This document shows positions 6,694-14,425 of a stretch of DNA of 25,949 nt, in pieces (position 1 is the first letter of the stretch; the number at the start of each line of letters is the position of its first letter). Made by a program: the position numbers and the translations under genes. Under the pieces are notes generated by a model. The model saw only the letters and a list, made by a program, of their open reading frames with translations. It was not told the origin of the DNA and searched no databases. The stretch covers positions 1-25,949 of the forward strand of contig CAZTJY010000051.1 in the NCBI GenBank assembly GCA_964613725.1, in the 5' to 3' direction. This DNA is from Parapedobacter sp964613725 (GTDB lineage: Bacteria > Bacteroidota > Bacteroidia > Sphingobacteriales > Sphingobacteriaceae).

Positions 6694-7737
6694 TTATTCG
6701 TTATCTATTCCAAAATGATTCACCAACGCGTCGTACTCCGCTTTCGAAATCGTAATCATACAGCCATGGCGTACGGATGCCGGCAGGCTGTATTTGTCCC
6801 AATCCGAATGGAACGTATACCCCGATGCCTGGTACCATGGCCCTTCCAACTGATCGGCAATAGACAAGCCATACGAAACGCCGGGGTATTGTTCATAATA
6901 CATGTACCAGATCTGGTTATCGGGCGAAGGAATCAACATCGGTGCTTCCCGGAAGTTGGGGCTTATGGGTGCCGCAGGTTCGGAATAAGGGCCGGTGAGT
7001 GCCGGTGCCCGTGAAATACGGATGGTCTTTCCGGTAGGCCAATACAAGGTGGGGTACGTTTCGTCCTTGATGACGGCATAGTAATTACTGCCTACCTTAC
7101 GGATAAACACATCGATGGTACCCATGTCCCAATCAAACAATTTCGTGGGATGATCGGAAAACGTCTTGAGGTCTTTGGAAAGTACATACAAGGTGCGTTG
7201 GCTTGCCCAGTACCGCTCAGGGTCTTCCTTGGTGCCCTCTTTATGCGGCGTATGCCACGTGAGGATGTATTGCTCCGACGGTGCGTCGAAATACAATTTG
7301 GGGGCACCTATGCGTTGCAATGCATGGGCATATTCGGGTGTGCTTTTCAGATCGGGGGTGTACGTATTATACTTTTCCCAGCTGATCAAATCGGTAGACA
7401 CCCAGATGTTAATATCCGGCGATGAATCACTGGTGTTTCCGGCGATGTAATACCGGCCATCGTGCCCCTTGCAGATATCGGGGTGGCCCCGGTAGTCTTC
7501 AAATACCCGCTTCTTCCCGTTGAGGGCATGCCAATGCAGGCCATCGGTGCTGACCGAGTAATACAGCTTGCCATAATCCTGGTGGGTCATGTGGGCAAAC
7601 AGATAGGCCTGGTTTACGGCATCTGCCGGCTGCTCCACCTGTCCGGGGGGATCAGGTTGTTGGGCAAAGGCGGTGCCGCCCAACCATATGGAAAGGGACA
7701 GCACCACACTCATTTTTACTTGTTTTAAACACCTCAT
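6694..7737 (-). CDS. GH43-like five-bladed propeller glycosidase, secreted
   Basis: 347 aa with a cleavable signal peptide (MSVVLSLSIWLGGTAFAQ after an eight-residue n-region). Propeller-type repeats are visible (LYYSVSTDGLHWHAL, INIWVSTDLISWEKY, KTIRISRAPALTGPY). Candidate triad: Asp87 in RGHPDI, Asp209 in MGTIDVFI, Glu264 in FREAPMLI. Unlike the other three GH43 proteins here, a complete blade-like unit precedes the candidate base Asp, so it belongs to an outlying GH43 branch or a related propeller family (GH117/GH32-like). The substrate is unknown; an alpha-L-arabinosidic or galactosidic bond would fit the context. It lies 31 bp after SusD1 and 5 bp before the next GH43, so it is within the SusC1 operon. 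Confidence 0.75.
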   Translation of the reverse strand: MRCLKQVKMSVVLSLSIWLGGTAFAQQPDPPGQVEQPADAVNQAYLFAHMTHQDYGKLYYSVSTDGLHWHALNGKKRVFEDYRGHPDICKGHDGRYYIAGNTSDSSPDINIWVSTDLISWEKYNTYTPDLKSTPEYAHALQRIGAPKLYFDAPSEQYILTWHTPHKEGTKEDPERYWASQRTLYVLSKDLKTFSDHPTKLFDWDMGTIDVFIRKVGSNYYAVIKDETYPTLYWPTGKTIRISRAPALTGPYSEPAAPISPNFREAPMLIPSPDNQIWYMYYEQYPGVSYGLSIADQLEGPWYQASGYTFHSDWDKYSLPASVRHGCMITISKAEYDALVNHFGIDNE

Positions 7738-7768
7738 TTCGATTGCTAAGCTTATCTACGCATACCGG

Positions 7769-9328
7769 TTAATATTCCTTATGTTGGGTCAGCTTACCTT
7801 CCGCGTTGTCCACTTCGATTTGCGGAATGGGTAGCCGGTGGTGTTTACCGAGGATGAAGTTGTTGAAATCGGCATCGCGCGACTTCAATTCATCAATTCC
7901 CGCCTGCGAATTCAATAACCCCCAACGCTTCAAGTCGGCCCAGCGCCAGCCTTCAAAGCACAACTCCAATGCGCGTTCCATTTGCAGCCTTTTGAGGAAT
8001 TTTTCACTTGACGATAACGCGTCTGCATGGACGCTGTTTTCCAACGCCGGCAAATTGGTAGACGGACGCTGCCTGACTTTGTTCACATAAGGCAGTGCTT
8101 CCATCGGCGATCCGCCGGTTTCCACAATACATTCCGCATACATCAGCAACACGTCGGCGTAACGGATAAGCCGGTAATTGTTGGGTGCGAAGTAATCTTC
8201 GAAATTGCGGTAATAACCAGTGGAGTATTTACGGATGAACATGTGGTCACCCCACCCCCCATCATCCCATGCCCGGCCATATATCTCCGCTGGCAATTCG
8301 GGGAAATCGTTGGGGCTGTTTTTGTAATAGAGGTTATGGTATAACCTGGTGTCGTTACCGCCATCCAGATTGGTTTCCTTTTTGTACTCTCCGACCAGCC
8401 ACGAGCGGGCTTTTCCGTCTTGCCAGCCGATGCCGCCTGGCGCGTAAAACTGGGTACGCTGGAAGCCTGTCGCCATCGACGCACCGTTGCCCGTACCACC
8501 TTTGTTCTCGTCATTAAACTGGATCTCAAACACCCCTTCTTTGTTGTTTTCATTGAAATGGGTGAAATTATCCATGTAATCATCCATCAGCCCGTACATC
8601 GACCCTTCGCGGTCTATCAGCCATTGTAATTCGATTTTCGCTTCGGCAAATTTGCCTTGCTGCATATATGCTTTGGCAAGCAAGGCTTTTGCAGCCCCGA
8701 TTGTTGCCCGACCGGTATTACTATCGTCCCATGTTGGGGGAAGCTTGGCATATGCATTTTTCAAGTCGGTCTCCACCTGTGCCCACAAGGCATCTTCTGC
8801 AACCTCCTCGGGTTTATAGCTGGCGTCCTTGGGTTCGAGCACGAGTGCACCTTTTTCCCACAAGATTGCAATCTGAAAATACCAAAGTGCCCGTAAAAAT
8901 TCCGCCTGGCCGATAACTCGCGCCTTGTCTTCCTCGTTTGCAAAGGCGATGTTCGGTGTGTAATGCAACACCTGGTTAGCGCGGAACACACCAACATAGA
9001 AGTCTTCCCAGTGCACGTTGTTTCCCTCCCAGAAGTTGTAGTTTACATAATTGAACCGTGTCCAGTCGGCAAGTTCATTCCAGGGGCTTGTGCTCCACCC
9101 TTCGTCCGAGCTGAGGTCGTACCTAAACGACAACCACCTCATCCAAGTACCTTCTTTGTAAAACCGGCTGTAGGCCGCATTAAGCCCTTTTTGGGCATCA
9201 TCTTCCGTTTGCCAGAATGTTTCCGTGGTCGGTTCATTCGGATTGGAAATGTTCAGTAGGTCTTTGTCGCATGCGGTGGAAACCACAACGGCAAGAAACC
9301 CATATATCAGTGATTTTATCTTTTTCAT
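7769..9328 (-). CDS. SusD-like outer-membrane glycan-binding lipoprotein (SusD1)
   Basis: A RagB/SusD family lipoprotein of 519 aa from ATG 9328. That start gives a standard signal MKKIKSLIYGFLAVVVSTAC with the lipid-bearing Cys20. An in-frame ATG at 9358 overlaps the SusC stop by one base but adds ten polar residues. SusD features are present: the N-terminal NPNEPTTETFWQTEDDAQKGLNAAYSRFY, TPR-like helices (AEFLRALWYFQ, AKALLAKAYMQQGKFAEAK) and the C-terminal RYADVLLMYAECI, LPYVNKVRQR and ERALELCFEGWRWADLKRWG. SusD proteins act as the lid of the SusC transporter and bind glycan at the cell surface. It directly follows SusC1. Confidence 0.95.
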   Translation of the reverse strand: MKKIKSLIYGFLAVVVSTACDKDLLNISNPNEPTTETFWQTEDDAQKGLNAAYSRFYKEGTWMRWLSFRYDLSSDEGWSTSPWNELADWTRFNYVNYNFWEGNNVHWEDFYVGVFRANQVLHYTPNIAFANEEDKARVIGQAEFLRALWYFQIAILWEKGALVLEPKDASYKPEEVAEDALWAQVETDLKNAYAKLPPTWDDSNTGRATIGAAKALLAKAYMQQGKFAEAKIELQWLIDREGSMYGLMDDYMDNFTHFNENNKEGVFEIQFNDENKGGTGNGASMATGFQRTQFYAPGGIGWQDGKARSWLVGEYKKETNLDGGNDTRLYHNLYYKNSPNDFPELPAEIYGRAWDDGGWGDHMFIRKYSTGYYRNFEDYFAPNNYRLIRYADVLLMYAECIVETGGSPMEALPYVNKVRQRPSTNLPALENSVHADALSSSEKFLKRLQMERALELCFEGWRWADLKRWGLLNSQAGIDELKSRDADFNNFILGKHHRLPIPQIEVDNAEGKLTQHKEY

Positions 9329-9357
9329 CGTCGTATTAATTAGCGATTTCGAAACCA

Positions 9358-12300
9358 TTAGAAACTTACCTGAAGACCAAGCATGAATGTGCGGGCATTA
9401 GGGAATGCCATGTTATCTGTGCCACGGTCCCAAACGTCCTTGTTAATGAAATCCGGGTCTAATCCCTTGTATTTGGTGAGCGTGAGCAGGTTGTTGCCAC
9501 TCACGTACACACGCAGCGCGCTCAGGTGCAGGCGTGACAGAGCCGCGTTTTGGAATGTATAGCCCAGTTGTACGTTACGCATCCGCAGGTACGAGCCGTC
9601 TTCCAACCAGAAATCACTGTCGCCACGGGTGTTGCGCGTATCGCCATAGATAATCCGGGGGAAATCGCTATTTGGGTTTTCCTGATAAGGCTCCGATCCC
9701 GGCTCAAACCGGATGTAATTGGAGTTGTCCGCAAATAAACGCCCCTGACGCATTCCACCGTTCAATACATCATTACCGATCTGACCATTCCAAAACATCG
9801 AGAAATCGACGTTCTTCCAGGTCAGCCCCAGATTGAAAGAGAGCAACAAATCGGCCCAGGGATCGCCGACAATCTGCCGGTCGTTAGTGGTGATCTGACC
9901 GTTGTCATCGGTGTCGATGTAACGTACGTCGCCCAGTTGCGGACGTTTGCCTTCGATGGTAATGGGCGTGCCGGCCGAGTTTACGTAATTGTCGATATCA
10001 GCTTGCGTGCGGAATAGGCCGTCAGTTTTCAGCAGGTAGTACTCGCCCAACGACCGCCCGATCTCACTCCGAGTTTGCCCGGTATAAAATACTTCGTTTC
10101 CGTAGCCCAGTTCGAGTATGGTGTTTTTGAGCGTGGTAATGTTGGTTCCCACGGAATAGCCGACATCGCCTACCTTATCCCGCCAGGTTGCCGACACTTC
10201 GACACCGGTGTTGCGGAGACTGGCGACGTTCGCCAATGGCGCACCGCCTTGGTTACCGGTGGTCATCGAAATCTGCATACCGGTCAATATATCCGTGACT
10301 TTTGAGTTGTAGTATTCGGCTGTCAGCGCCAAGCGGTTAGACAGCAGGCTAGCGTCCAGCCCCACGTTGATCTGTTCCGTCCGTTCCCACCGCAGGTTAT
10401 TGTTTACAATCTGTACCTGCGTTGCGCCGTTTACTAACCGTTGATCGCGGCCAAATACGGTAACAATACTTGGGCTGATGGTTCCTAAGTAATCCCAGTT
10501 GCCGATTGCGGCATTACCCAGCTGACCGTAGTTGGCGCGAAGCTTCAAGTCATTAACCCACGGCACATTGAAGAACGGTTCTGCGCTGACGCGCCATGCG
10601 CCAGAAAACGAATAGAAATTGTCCCAGCGGTTTTCTGGACTAAGCTTGGATGTACCATCCCGGCGCACAGTAAATGACGCAATATATTTCCCATCATAGT
10701 TATAGTTGGCCCTGCCTAAGTAGGATATCAGTGCGGACTCACCTATACTGTTCCAATTGGTCTGGTTTGCCTGGCCTGCATTGAGTACGGTGATGTAGTC
10801 GCCACCTAAAAACGGGAAACGGAGCCGTTGCGCACCGACATCTTCCCAATAATAATGCTGGTAGGTAAGTCCGGCGATTGCATCGACATGGTGTTTTCCG
10901 AAATCTTTGTTGAATTCCAACGTGTTCTCAATTAGCTCATTGGTATCCTTGATCCGGTTCTTACTGCCTGTTGGGTCACGGAACTCCTGATTCATTGACC
11001 AATTGCCTTGTCTACGGAAATAGCGGTAGTCGTCGAAAAGGTAATCAATCCCGACATTTAGCTTGTACTTTAAAAAGTTAGTTATCTTGGCTTCACCCCA
11101 GAAGGTCGCTCGCAGACGGTAAATCTTGGTATTGGTATCTTCGAGTTCCTCACGGGCTATTGGATTAGTGCCGAATGTACGCGCATTTGCCTCGTTGCCA
11201 TAGCCAAACCCTCCAGGATTATTGGCATCATACACCGGAATCGTTGGCAGCATACGCACCACATCGATGTAGGACGAGGTTTGCAATGGGTCACGGTTTG
11301 TGTGGGAGAAATTGATGGTCTCACCAAATGAGAAAATTCCTTTCTGACCTTCCGTATTCACGCGGAATGAATAGCGATCAAAGGAATTACCATACATCAT
11401 CCCATCATTGTTATAGTAGCCTCCTGACACAAAATAACTACCGGTTTTCCCGCCACCCGATATGGAAACATTGTAGTCTTGCACGAGGGCCGTTTTCATG
11501 GTTTCCTGCTGCCAATCCGTATCGTAGTCTGCATGGTCCTGCAGCGTACCGTTCCACGTGCCGTCTTTAATTCCCTCGCGGTAGGCCATATCATTGTACT
11601 TCTTGAACTCTTCGGCATTCATCAAATCATACCTTGGCGACCAATCAAATGATTCCCGGACAGAGAAGTCAACTTTGGCGGGTCCGTCTTTCCCCTTTTT
11701 TGTGGTTACGATAATCACGCCATTCGCCGCCCGAGACCCATAGATGGCGGCGGCCGATGCATCCTTCAAAATTTGGATCGATTCGACATCATTCGGGTTG
11801 AAATCGGCACCTGCGGACGTAATGAGACCATCCACCACCCAGAGCGGGTCGTTGTTCCTCAACGTGCCTATACCGCGTATTTCGATCGATGCATCACTGC
11901 CGGCATTGCCGGTACTTCTCACATTTACACCGGAAGCCAGTCCTTGAATCGATTGACCAATGGTGCTTGCTCCAGTCTTGGCCATATCATCCACGTTGAT
12001 TACCGATACAGCACCAGTCAAGTCACGCTTTTTCACAGTGCCATAACCAACGACCACAACCTCATCCAATTCTTCGGTGGATTCGATAAGTGTGACCTTA
12101 AGGTCACGTTGCGCCCCTACGGTCACTTGCTGCGACTCAAACCCCAGGTAAGAAAATACCAATACCGCGGCGTCGTTCGGCACCTGGATCGTAAAGGCAC
12201 CCCCGTCGTTAGTCACCGTAGCTATATTCGCACCTTGTACGCCCACGCTGATGCCTTGCAGCGGGGCGCCCTGCTGGTCGACGACGCGACCCGTGACGGT

Positions 12301-12447
12301 AATTTGCTGGGCAATTACCGTCCCCTCTTTTTCCTTCCCTCCACTCGCCGTCGCCTGCGCATGCAGGAGTGTGCAGCAACAGGCCATCACACAGGCAAGT
12401 CGAACTGAAATAGGCCAGTGGCCCATCATTGTAATACTTCTTTTCAT
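9358..12447 (-). CDS. SusC-like TonB-dependent outer-membrane transporter (SusC1)
   Basis: 1029 aa from ATG 12447, with a signal peptide reaching LLHAQA. An in-frame ATG at 12510 would run translation through a 9-bp hairpin and is unlikely. After the signal come a carboxypeptidase-regulatory-like domain (TVTGRVVDQQGAPLQGISVG, ~50-125), the TonB-box region DEVVVVGYGT (~128-137), the plug (IEIRGIGTLRNNDPLWVVDG, SIQILKDASAAAIYGSRAAN) and the 22-strand barrel ending in ARTFMLGLQVSF with the terminal Phe. It imports oligosaccharides using TonB energy together with SusD1. It lies 65 bp after the clan GH-A gene copy 1 and is presumably transcribed from that gene's promoter. It is only distantly similar to SusC2 in this window, so the two pairs are not a recent duplication. 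Confidence 0.95.
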   Translation of the reverse strand: MKRSITMMGHWPISVRLACVMACCCTLLHAQATASGGKEKEGTVIAQQITVTGRVVDQQGAPLQGISVGVQGANIATVTNDGGAFTIQVPNDAAVLVFSYLGFESQQVTVGAQRDLKVTLIESTEELDEVVVVGYGTVKKRDLTGAVSVINVDDMAKTGASTIGQSIQGLASGVNVRSTGNAGSDASIEIRGIGTLRNNDPLWVVDGLITSAGADFNPNDVESIQILKDASAAAIYGSRAANGVIIVTTKKGKDGPAKVDFSVRESFDWSPRYDLMNAEEFKKYNDMAYREGIKDGTWNGTLQDHADYDTDWQQETMKTALVQDYNVSISGGGKTGSYFVSGGYYNNDGMMYGNSFDRYSFRVNTEGQKGIFSFGETINFSHTNRDPLQTSSYIDVVRMLPTIPVYDANNPGGFGYGNEANARTFGTNPIAREELEDTNTKIYRLRATFWGEAKITNFLKYKLNVGIDYLFDDYRYFRRQGNWSMNQEFRDPTGSKNRIKDTNELIENTLEFNKDFGKHHVDAIAGLTYQHYYWEDVGAQRLRFPFLGGDYITVLNAGQANQTNWNSIGESALISYLGRANYNYDGKYIASFTVRRDGTSKLSPENRWDNFYSFSGAWRVSAEPFFNVPWVNDLKLRANYGQLGNAAIGNWDYLGTISPSIVTVFGRDQRLVNGATQVQIVNNNLRWERTEQINVGLDASLLSNRLALTAEYYNSKVTDILTGMQISMTTGNQGGAPLANVASLRNTGVEVSATWRDKVGDVGYSVGTNITTLKNTILELGYGNEVFYTGQTRSEIGRSLGEYYLLKTDGLFRTQADIDNYVNSAGTPITIEGKRPQLGDVRYIDTDDNGQITTNDRQIVGDPWADLLLSFNLGLTWKNVDFSMFWNGQIGNDVLNGGMRQGRLFADNSNYIRFEPGSEPYQENPNSDFPRIIYGDTRNTRGDSDFWLEDGSYLRMRNVQLGYTFQNAALSRLHLSALRVYVSGNNLLTLTKYKGLDPDFINKDVWDRGTDNMAFPNARTFMLGLQVSF

Positions 12448-12478
12448 AAACGTTATATTTATTGTTTTTCCCATGAGC

Positions 12479-12501
12479 GGTCGACCGGAGAACGGTCGAC
12501 C
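12479..12501 (-). promoter_or_regulatory. Intercistronic hairpin between glycosidase copy 1 and SusC1
   Basis: Perfect arms GGTCGACCG (12479-12487) and CGGTCGACC (12493-12501) surround a 5-nt loop. It lies 11 nt after the glycosidase stop and 31 nt before the SusC1 ATG. No T-tract follows, so it is more likely an mRNA-stability or processing element than a terminator. The matching gap before SusC2 has none. Confidence 0.5.
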
Positions 12502-12512
12502 GACTCCCATTT

Positions 12513-13661
12513 TTAATTGCTCGTTAACTGTCTAATCAATTCCACCTCTTCCTGCTTATACGGCGTGCCATCGCCCCTGAAAATATCATGGAACCACAGC
12601 GGCGGCTCGTCCGTATAGGTTTTCGTCCAGCTGTCCCACGGATAGATTGTCTGCGTCTTACCATCCACAAACCCCCAGTTAAACATCGCCACGTTGTACT
12701 TTTTGGCAATCGGCAGGAAACCTTCGAACGTACTGCCGTTCGGGCGCGCCATATACTCCGTGCACCACAACGGCTTATTGTACCGCTGGAGTTGCTGTAT
12801 GCGCTTCTCGAAATCCTCGGGCTTGTCGTAGTTATGGAAACTGATGATATCCGACTGCTCGATCTGGAGTTTTTCGATTGGCTTTAGCCCTTCGTGCGTA
12901 GACCAATCGCCCGCCCAGATACCCGACGTAAGCGGCTGCGACGGGTTTGCTGACCGTGCCCATGCGAATGCCTGCTCCAGCAACGGCAGCACAAAGGCCA
13001 CCTTATCCTTTATTTCCACTGCTTCATAAGACGGTCCCGTCATGTTATCCGGCTCGTTCCATACGTCCCAACCGAGAATACGGTCATCTTCGGCAAAATG
13101 GCTGATGACACCTTTCACGTAACGTTCCAAACGTGGGTACTGTCTGCTGTCTTGAAGTACGTGTTGACCGGGGCTTTGTACCCAACCCGAATTATGCACA
13201 TGCGGTTTGGGAGCCCGCTGCTTGCCGGCCACCGGGAACGGATCCCAGCAGGAATCAAAGAAAACAAATAAGGGCCGGATGCCGTGTTGATCGGCCAAAC
13301 GCAGAAAATGTTCGATGCGGGCAATAAAACCTGCGGAGTCTTGCTCATAAGGTAAGTCATGCAAGTATACCCGCGCCGTGTTCATGCCCAGATCGGCAGC
13401 CCATCCAAGTTCTTTGTCAATCGTTTCCGGATCGAAGGTGTCTTCCTGCCACATCTCCAATTGGTTGATGGCCGTTGCGGGTGTATAATTTGGTCCTACG
13501 AGCCAGCCTTGCTCGGCCTGCCAGGCGTTGGCTTCCTCGGCCGTCCAAATGCCTCGCGCAGACTCACTTTTAACACCATCTCCGCCGCTGTTGCAACCGG
13601 ATAATGAAAAAAGCGTTACGATAGAAAAAATCAAAAATGTACTGGTAATCCTTGTTGTCAT
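12513..13661 (-). CDS. Clan GH-A (GH5/GH2-like TIM-barrel) glycosidase lipoprotein, copy 1
   Basis: 382 aa from ATG 13661; the reading frame extends upstream only through a TTG. The lipoprotein signal ends FSLSGC (Cys23). The barrel carries clan GH-A marks: acid/base Glu203 in WDVWNEPDN, HNYD at 276-279, and the nucleophile candidate Glu302 in PLWCTEYMARPNG. Relatives are often annotated as 1,4-beta-xylanase or cellulase-family hydrolases, but the true specificity is unknown to me. In an arabinan/pectin locus an endo-beta-galactanase or similar role is possible. It precedes SusC1 and is probably the first gene of that operon. Its DNA appears identical to the gene at 20739-21899 except for the last few codons, ending RQLTSN instead of KQLTDDIGKR. 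Confidence 0.88.
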   Translation of the reverse strand: MTTRITSTFLIFSIVTLFSLSGCNSGGDGVKSESARGIWTAEEANAWQAEQGWLVGPNYTPATAINQLEMWQEDTFDPETIDKELGWAADLGMNTARVYLHDLPYEQDSAGFIARIEHFLRLADQHGIRPLFVFFDSCWDPFPVAGKQRAPKPHVHNSGWVQSPGQHVLQDSRQYPRLERYVKGVISHFAEDDRILGWDVWNEPDNMTGPSYEAVEIKDKVAFVLPLLEQAFAWARSANPSQPLTSGIWAGDWSTHEGLKPIEKLQIEQSDIISFHNYDKPEDFEKRIQQLQRYNKPLWCTEYMARPNGSTFEGFLPIAKKYNVAMFNWGFVDGKTQTIYPWDSWTKTYTDEPPLWFHDIFRGDGTPYKQEEVELIRQLTSN

Positions 13662-13688
13662 TGGTGTTTTGCTGGTTATCAAATTGGC
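12535..13688. repeat. Long direct repeat, copy 1 (glycosidase gene)
   Basis: I find no mismatch between 12535-13688 and 20773-21926 (offset 8238, 1154 bp). The repeat covers nearly the whole clan GH-A gene and stops sharply on both sides. Beyond 13688 the upstream regions remain recognisably homologous but diverged. At the other edge the last ~6-10 codons differ. Confidence 0.9.
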
Positions 13689-13706
13689 ATCATGCCTTAC
13701 TTCTTA

Positions 13707-13772
13707 CAAAGGACGGCATTATGGTTACTGGGTGTGATATCAATTTGTTTCAATTTCTCTTTATTTTGTCTC
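13707..13772 (-). promoter_or_regulatory. Promoter and 21-bp-spaced direct-repeat operator of glycosidase copy 1
   Basis: On the minus strand GAGACAAAAT (13772-13763) and GAAACAAATT (13751-13742) are direct repeats exactly 21 bp apart, i.e. two helical turns. They lie 81-111 bp before the ATG. About 28 bp downstream is GTCCTTTG (13714-13707), a partial -7 box. The same elements at the same spacing precede copy 2, although the surrounding DNA has diverged. Half-sites 21 bp apart are typical for AraC-type activators such as the output domain of HTCS proteins. Confidence 0.5.
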
Positions 13773-14067
13773 AAAGTATTTTCCTTCGCTGTGAGCGCCG
13801 TCAGCCGCGTATTGATTCCTACCAAACCGACCTACGCTTCGTATCTGCGGCGTAACATCAATGTGGCTCGTCCGTCACTGCTTTCCTACGCGACCGCGGC
13901 CAGTGTACAGTTAGTCCACGTTTTACCGCAAAAACGTGAATTTACCGTGGACTCAACATATAAACCTGCTCTCATGCGTAGCAGCCTCCAAGGAGCTTTC
14001 AAAAAGCTTCCGACAAAACAAGAAAGCTGATCCCTCGACAAAGCAATGGCGATGCTAGTAAACTACG

Positions 14068-14137
14068 GCAATTTCGGTTGTCTTCAAAATTTACCCTTAC
14101 CTTTGGTTTAAAAATCAAGAGATCCAGGTGAACGGTT
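14068..14137 (+). other. Relic of the sensor-kinase promoter and leader
   Basis: By eye this aligns at about 70-75% with 22291-22355, the region just before the sensor-kinase start. It shares TTACC-TTTACCTTTGG-like sequence, a following A-run and the GGATGAGC-like end. It suggests that the copy-1 upstream region was once a full glycosidase/sensor-kinase divergent region. No kinase gene follows. Confidence 0.4.
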
Positions 14138-14183
14138 GAACAAAGCCAATGGCCAACCCCATACATGCGATATATGTTAACAG
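14115..14183 (-). pseudogene. Fragment of a sensor-kinase (HTCS) signal-peptide region
   Basis: Read on the minus strand from 14183, the frame gives LLTYIACMGLAIGFVQPF and then a stop at 14115. Residues 1-13 match the start of the intact kinase (LLTYIVCMGLAIG) at 12 of 13 positions, and the DNA matches 22369-22407 at 35 of 39 bases. Three of the four differences are synonymous, as expected if the copy diverged while still coding. The fragment is inverted relative to the intact gene and lacks a start codon. It is a decayed remnant, not an active gene. Confidence 0.6.
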
Positions 14184-14185
14184 TC

Positions 14186-14289
14186 ACGAATGACGCCTTT
14201 AAAGCAAATTAAGTAGCCCCGTGCGGTGCTGCCCATCAAGATGAATAGCAACAATGCCGTGGCTACTTGAATTGTTTCAACGTTGTCAT
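14186..14289 (-). pseudogene. 5' relic of a secreted-protein gene with a frameshift
   Basis: ATG 14289 begins MTTLKQF and hits a stop. Shifting frame continues as QVATALLLFILMGSTARGY, a good signal-peptide core, before another stop near 14186. The ATGACAAC start matches that of the intact clan GH-A genes, and the sequence upstream (14290-14400) resembles their promoter region. It looks like the broken start of a third exported gene once driven by a similar promoter. The identity of that gene cannot be told. Confidence 0.4.
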
Positions 14290-14400
14290 AGTTTTCTAAT
14301 CATCTGCTTAATAAATTTACAGCATGCCTGCTTTCTTACAAAATGGCAGCATCATGATTATTAGCTGTGACATCACTTTATTTCTATCTTTCTCTCATTA
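14290..14400 (-). other. Degenerate third copy of the glycosidase promoter region
   Basis: It shares TTCTTACAAA, the GGCAGCAT/GGACGGCAT block and TGTGACATCA with 13690-13740 and 21935-21980. The 21-bp direct repeat is not preserved, so it is probably non-functional. It lies just past the stop of the sialidase-fold gene. Confidence 0.4.
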
Positions 14401-14425
14401 GAGACTACCAAGGAGTAACAAACAA

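Noticed and set aside
11773..12408. A 211-codon plus-strand open frame opposite SusC1
   Set aside because: It lies wholly antisense to the SusC1 plug domain, has no recognisable domain and mirrors that gene's codon pattern.
13675..13690. A TCAAATTggcATCAT stretch near the glycosidase start as a third copy of the 24-bp motif
   Set aside because: Only the TCAAATT and ATCAT parts match, the spacing differs, and copy 2 lacks the ATCAT part.
13692..14030. A 112-codon plus-strand frame in the gap upstream of glycosidase copy 1
   Set aside because: It runs through the duplicated promoter region; the matching region near 21930 does not keep the same frame, so it is not coding.
13999..14187. A 62-codon minus-strand frame starting MTVNIYRMYG
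   Set aside because: The true similarity to the kinase signal peptide is in a different frame (LLTYIACMGLAIG), so this frame is incidental.
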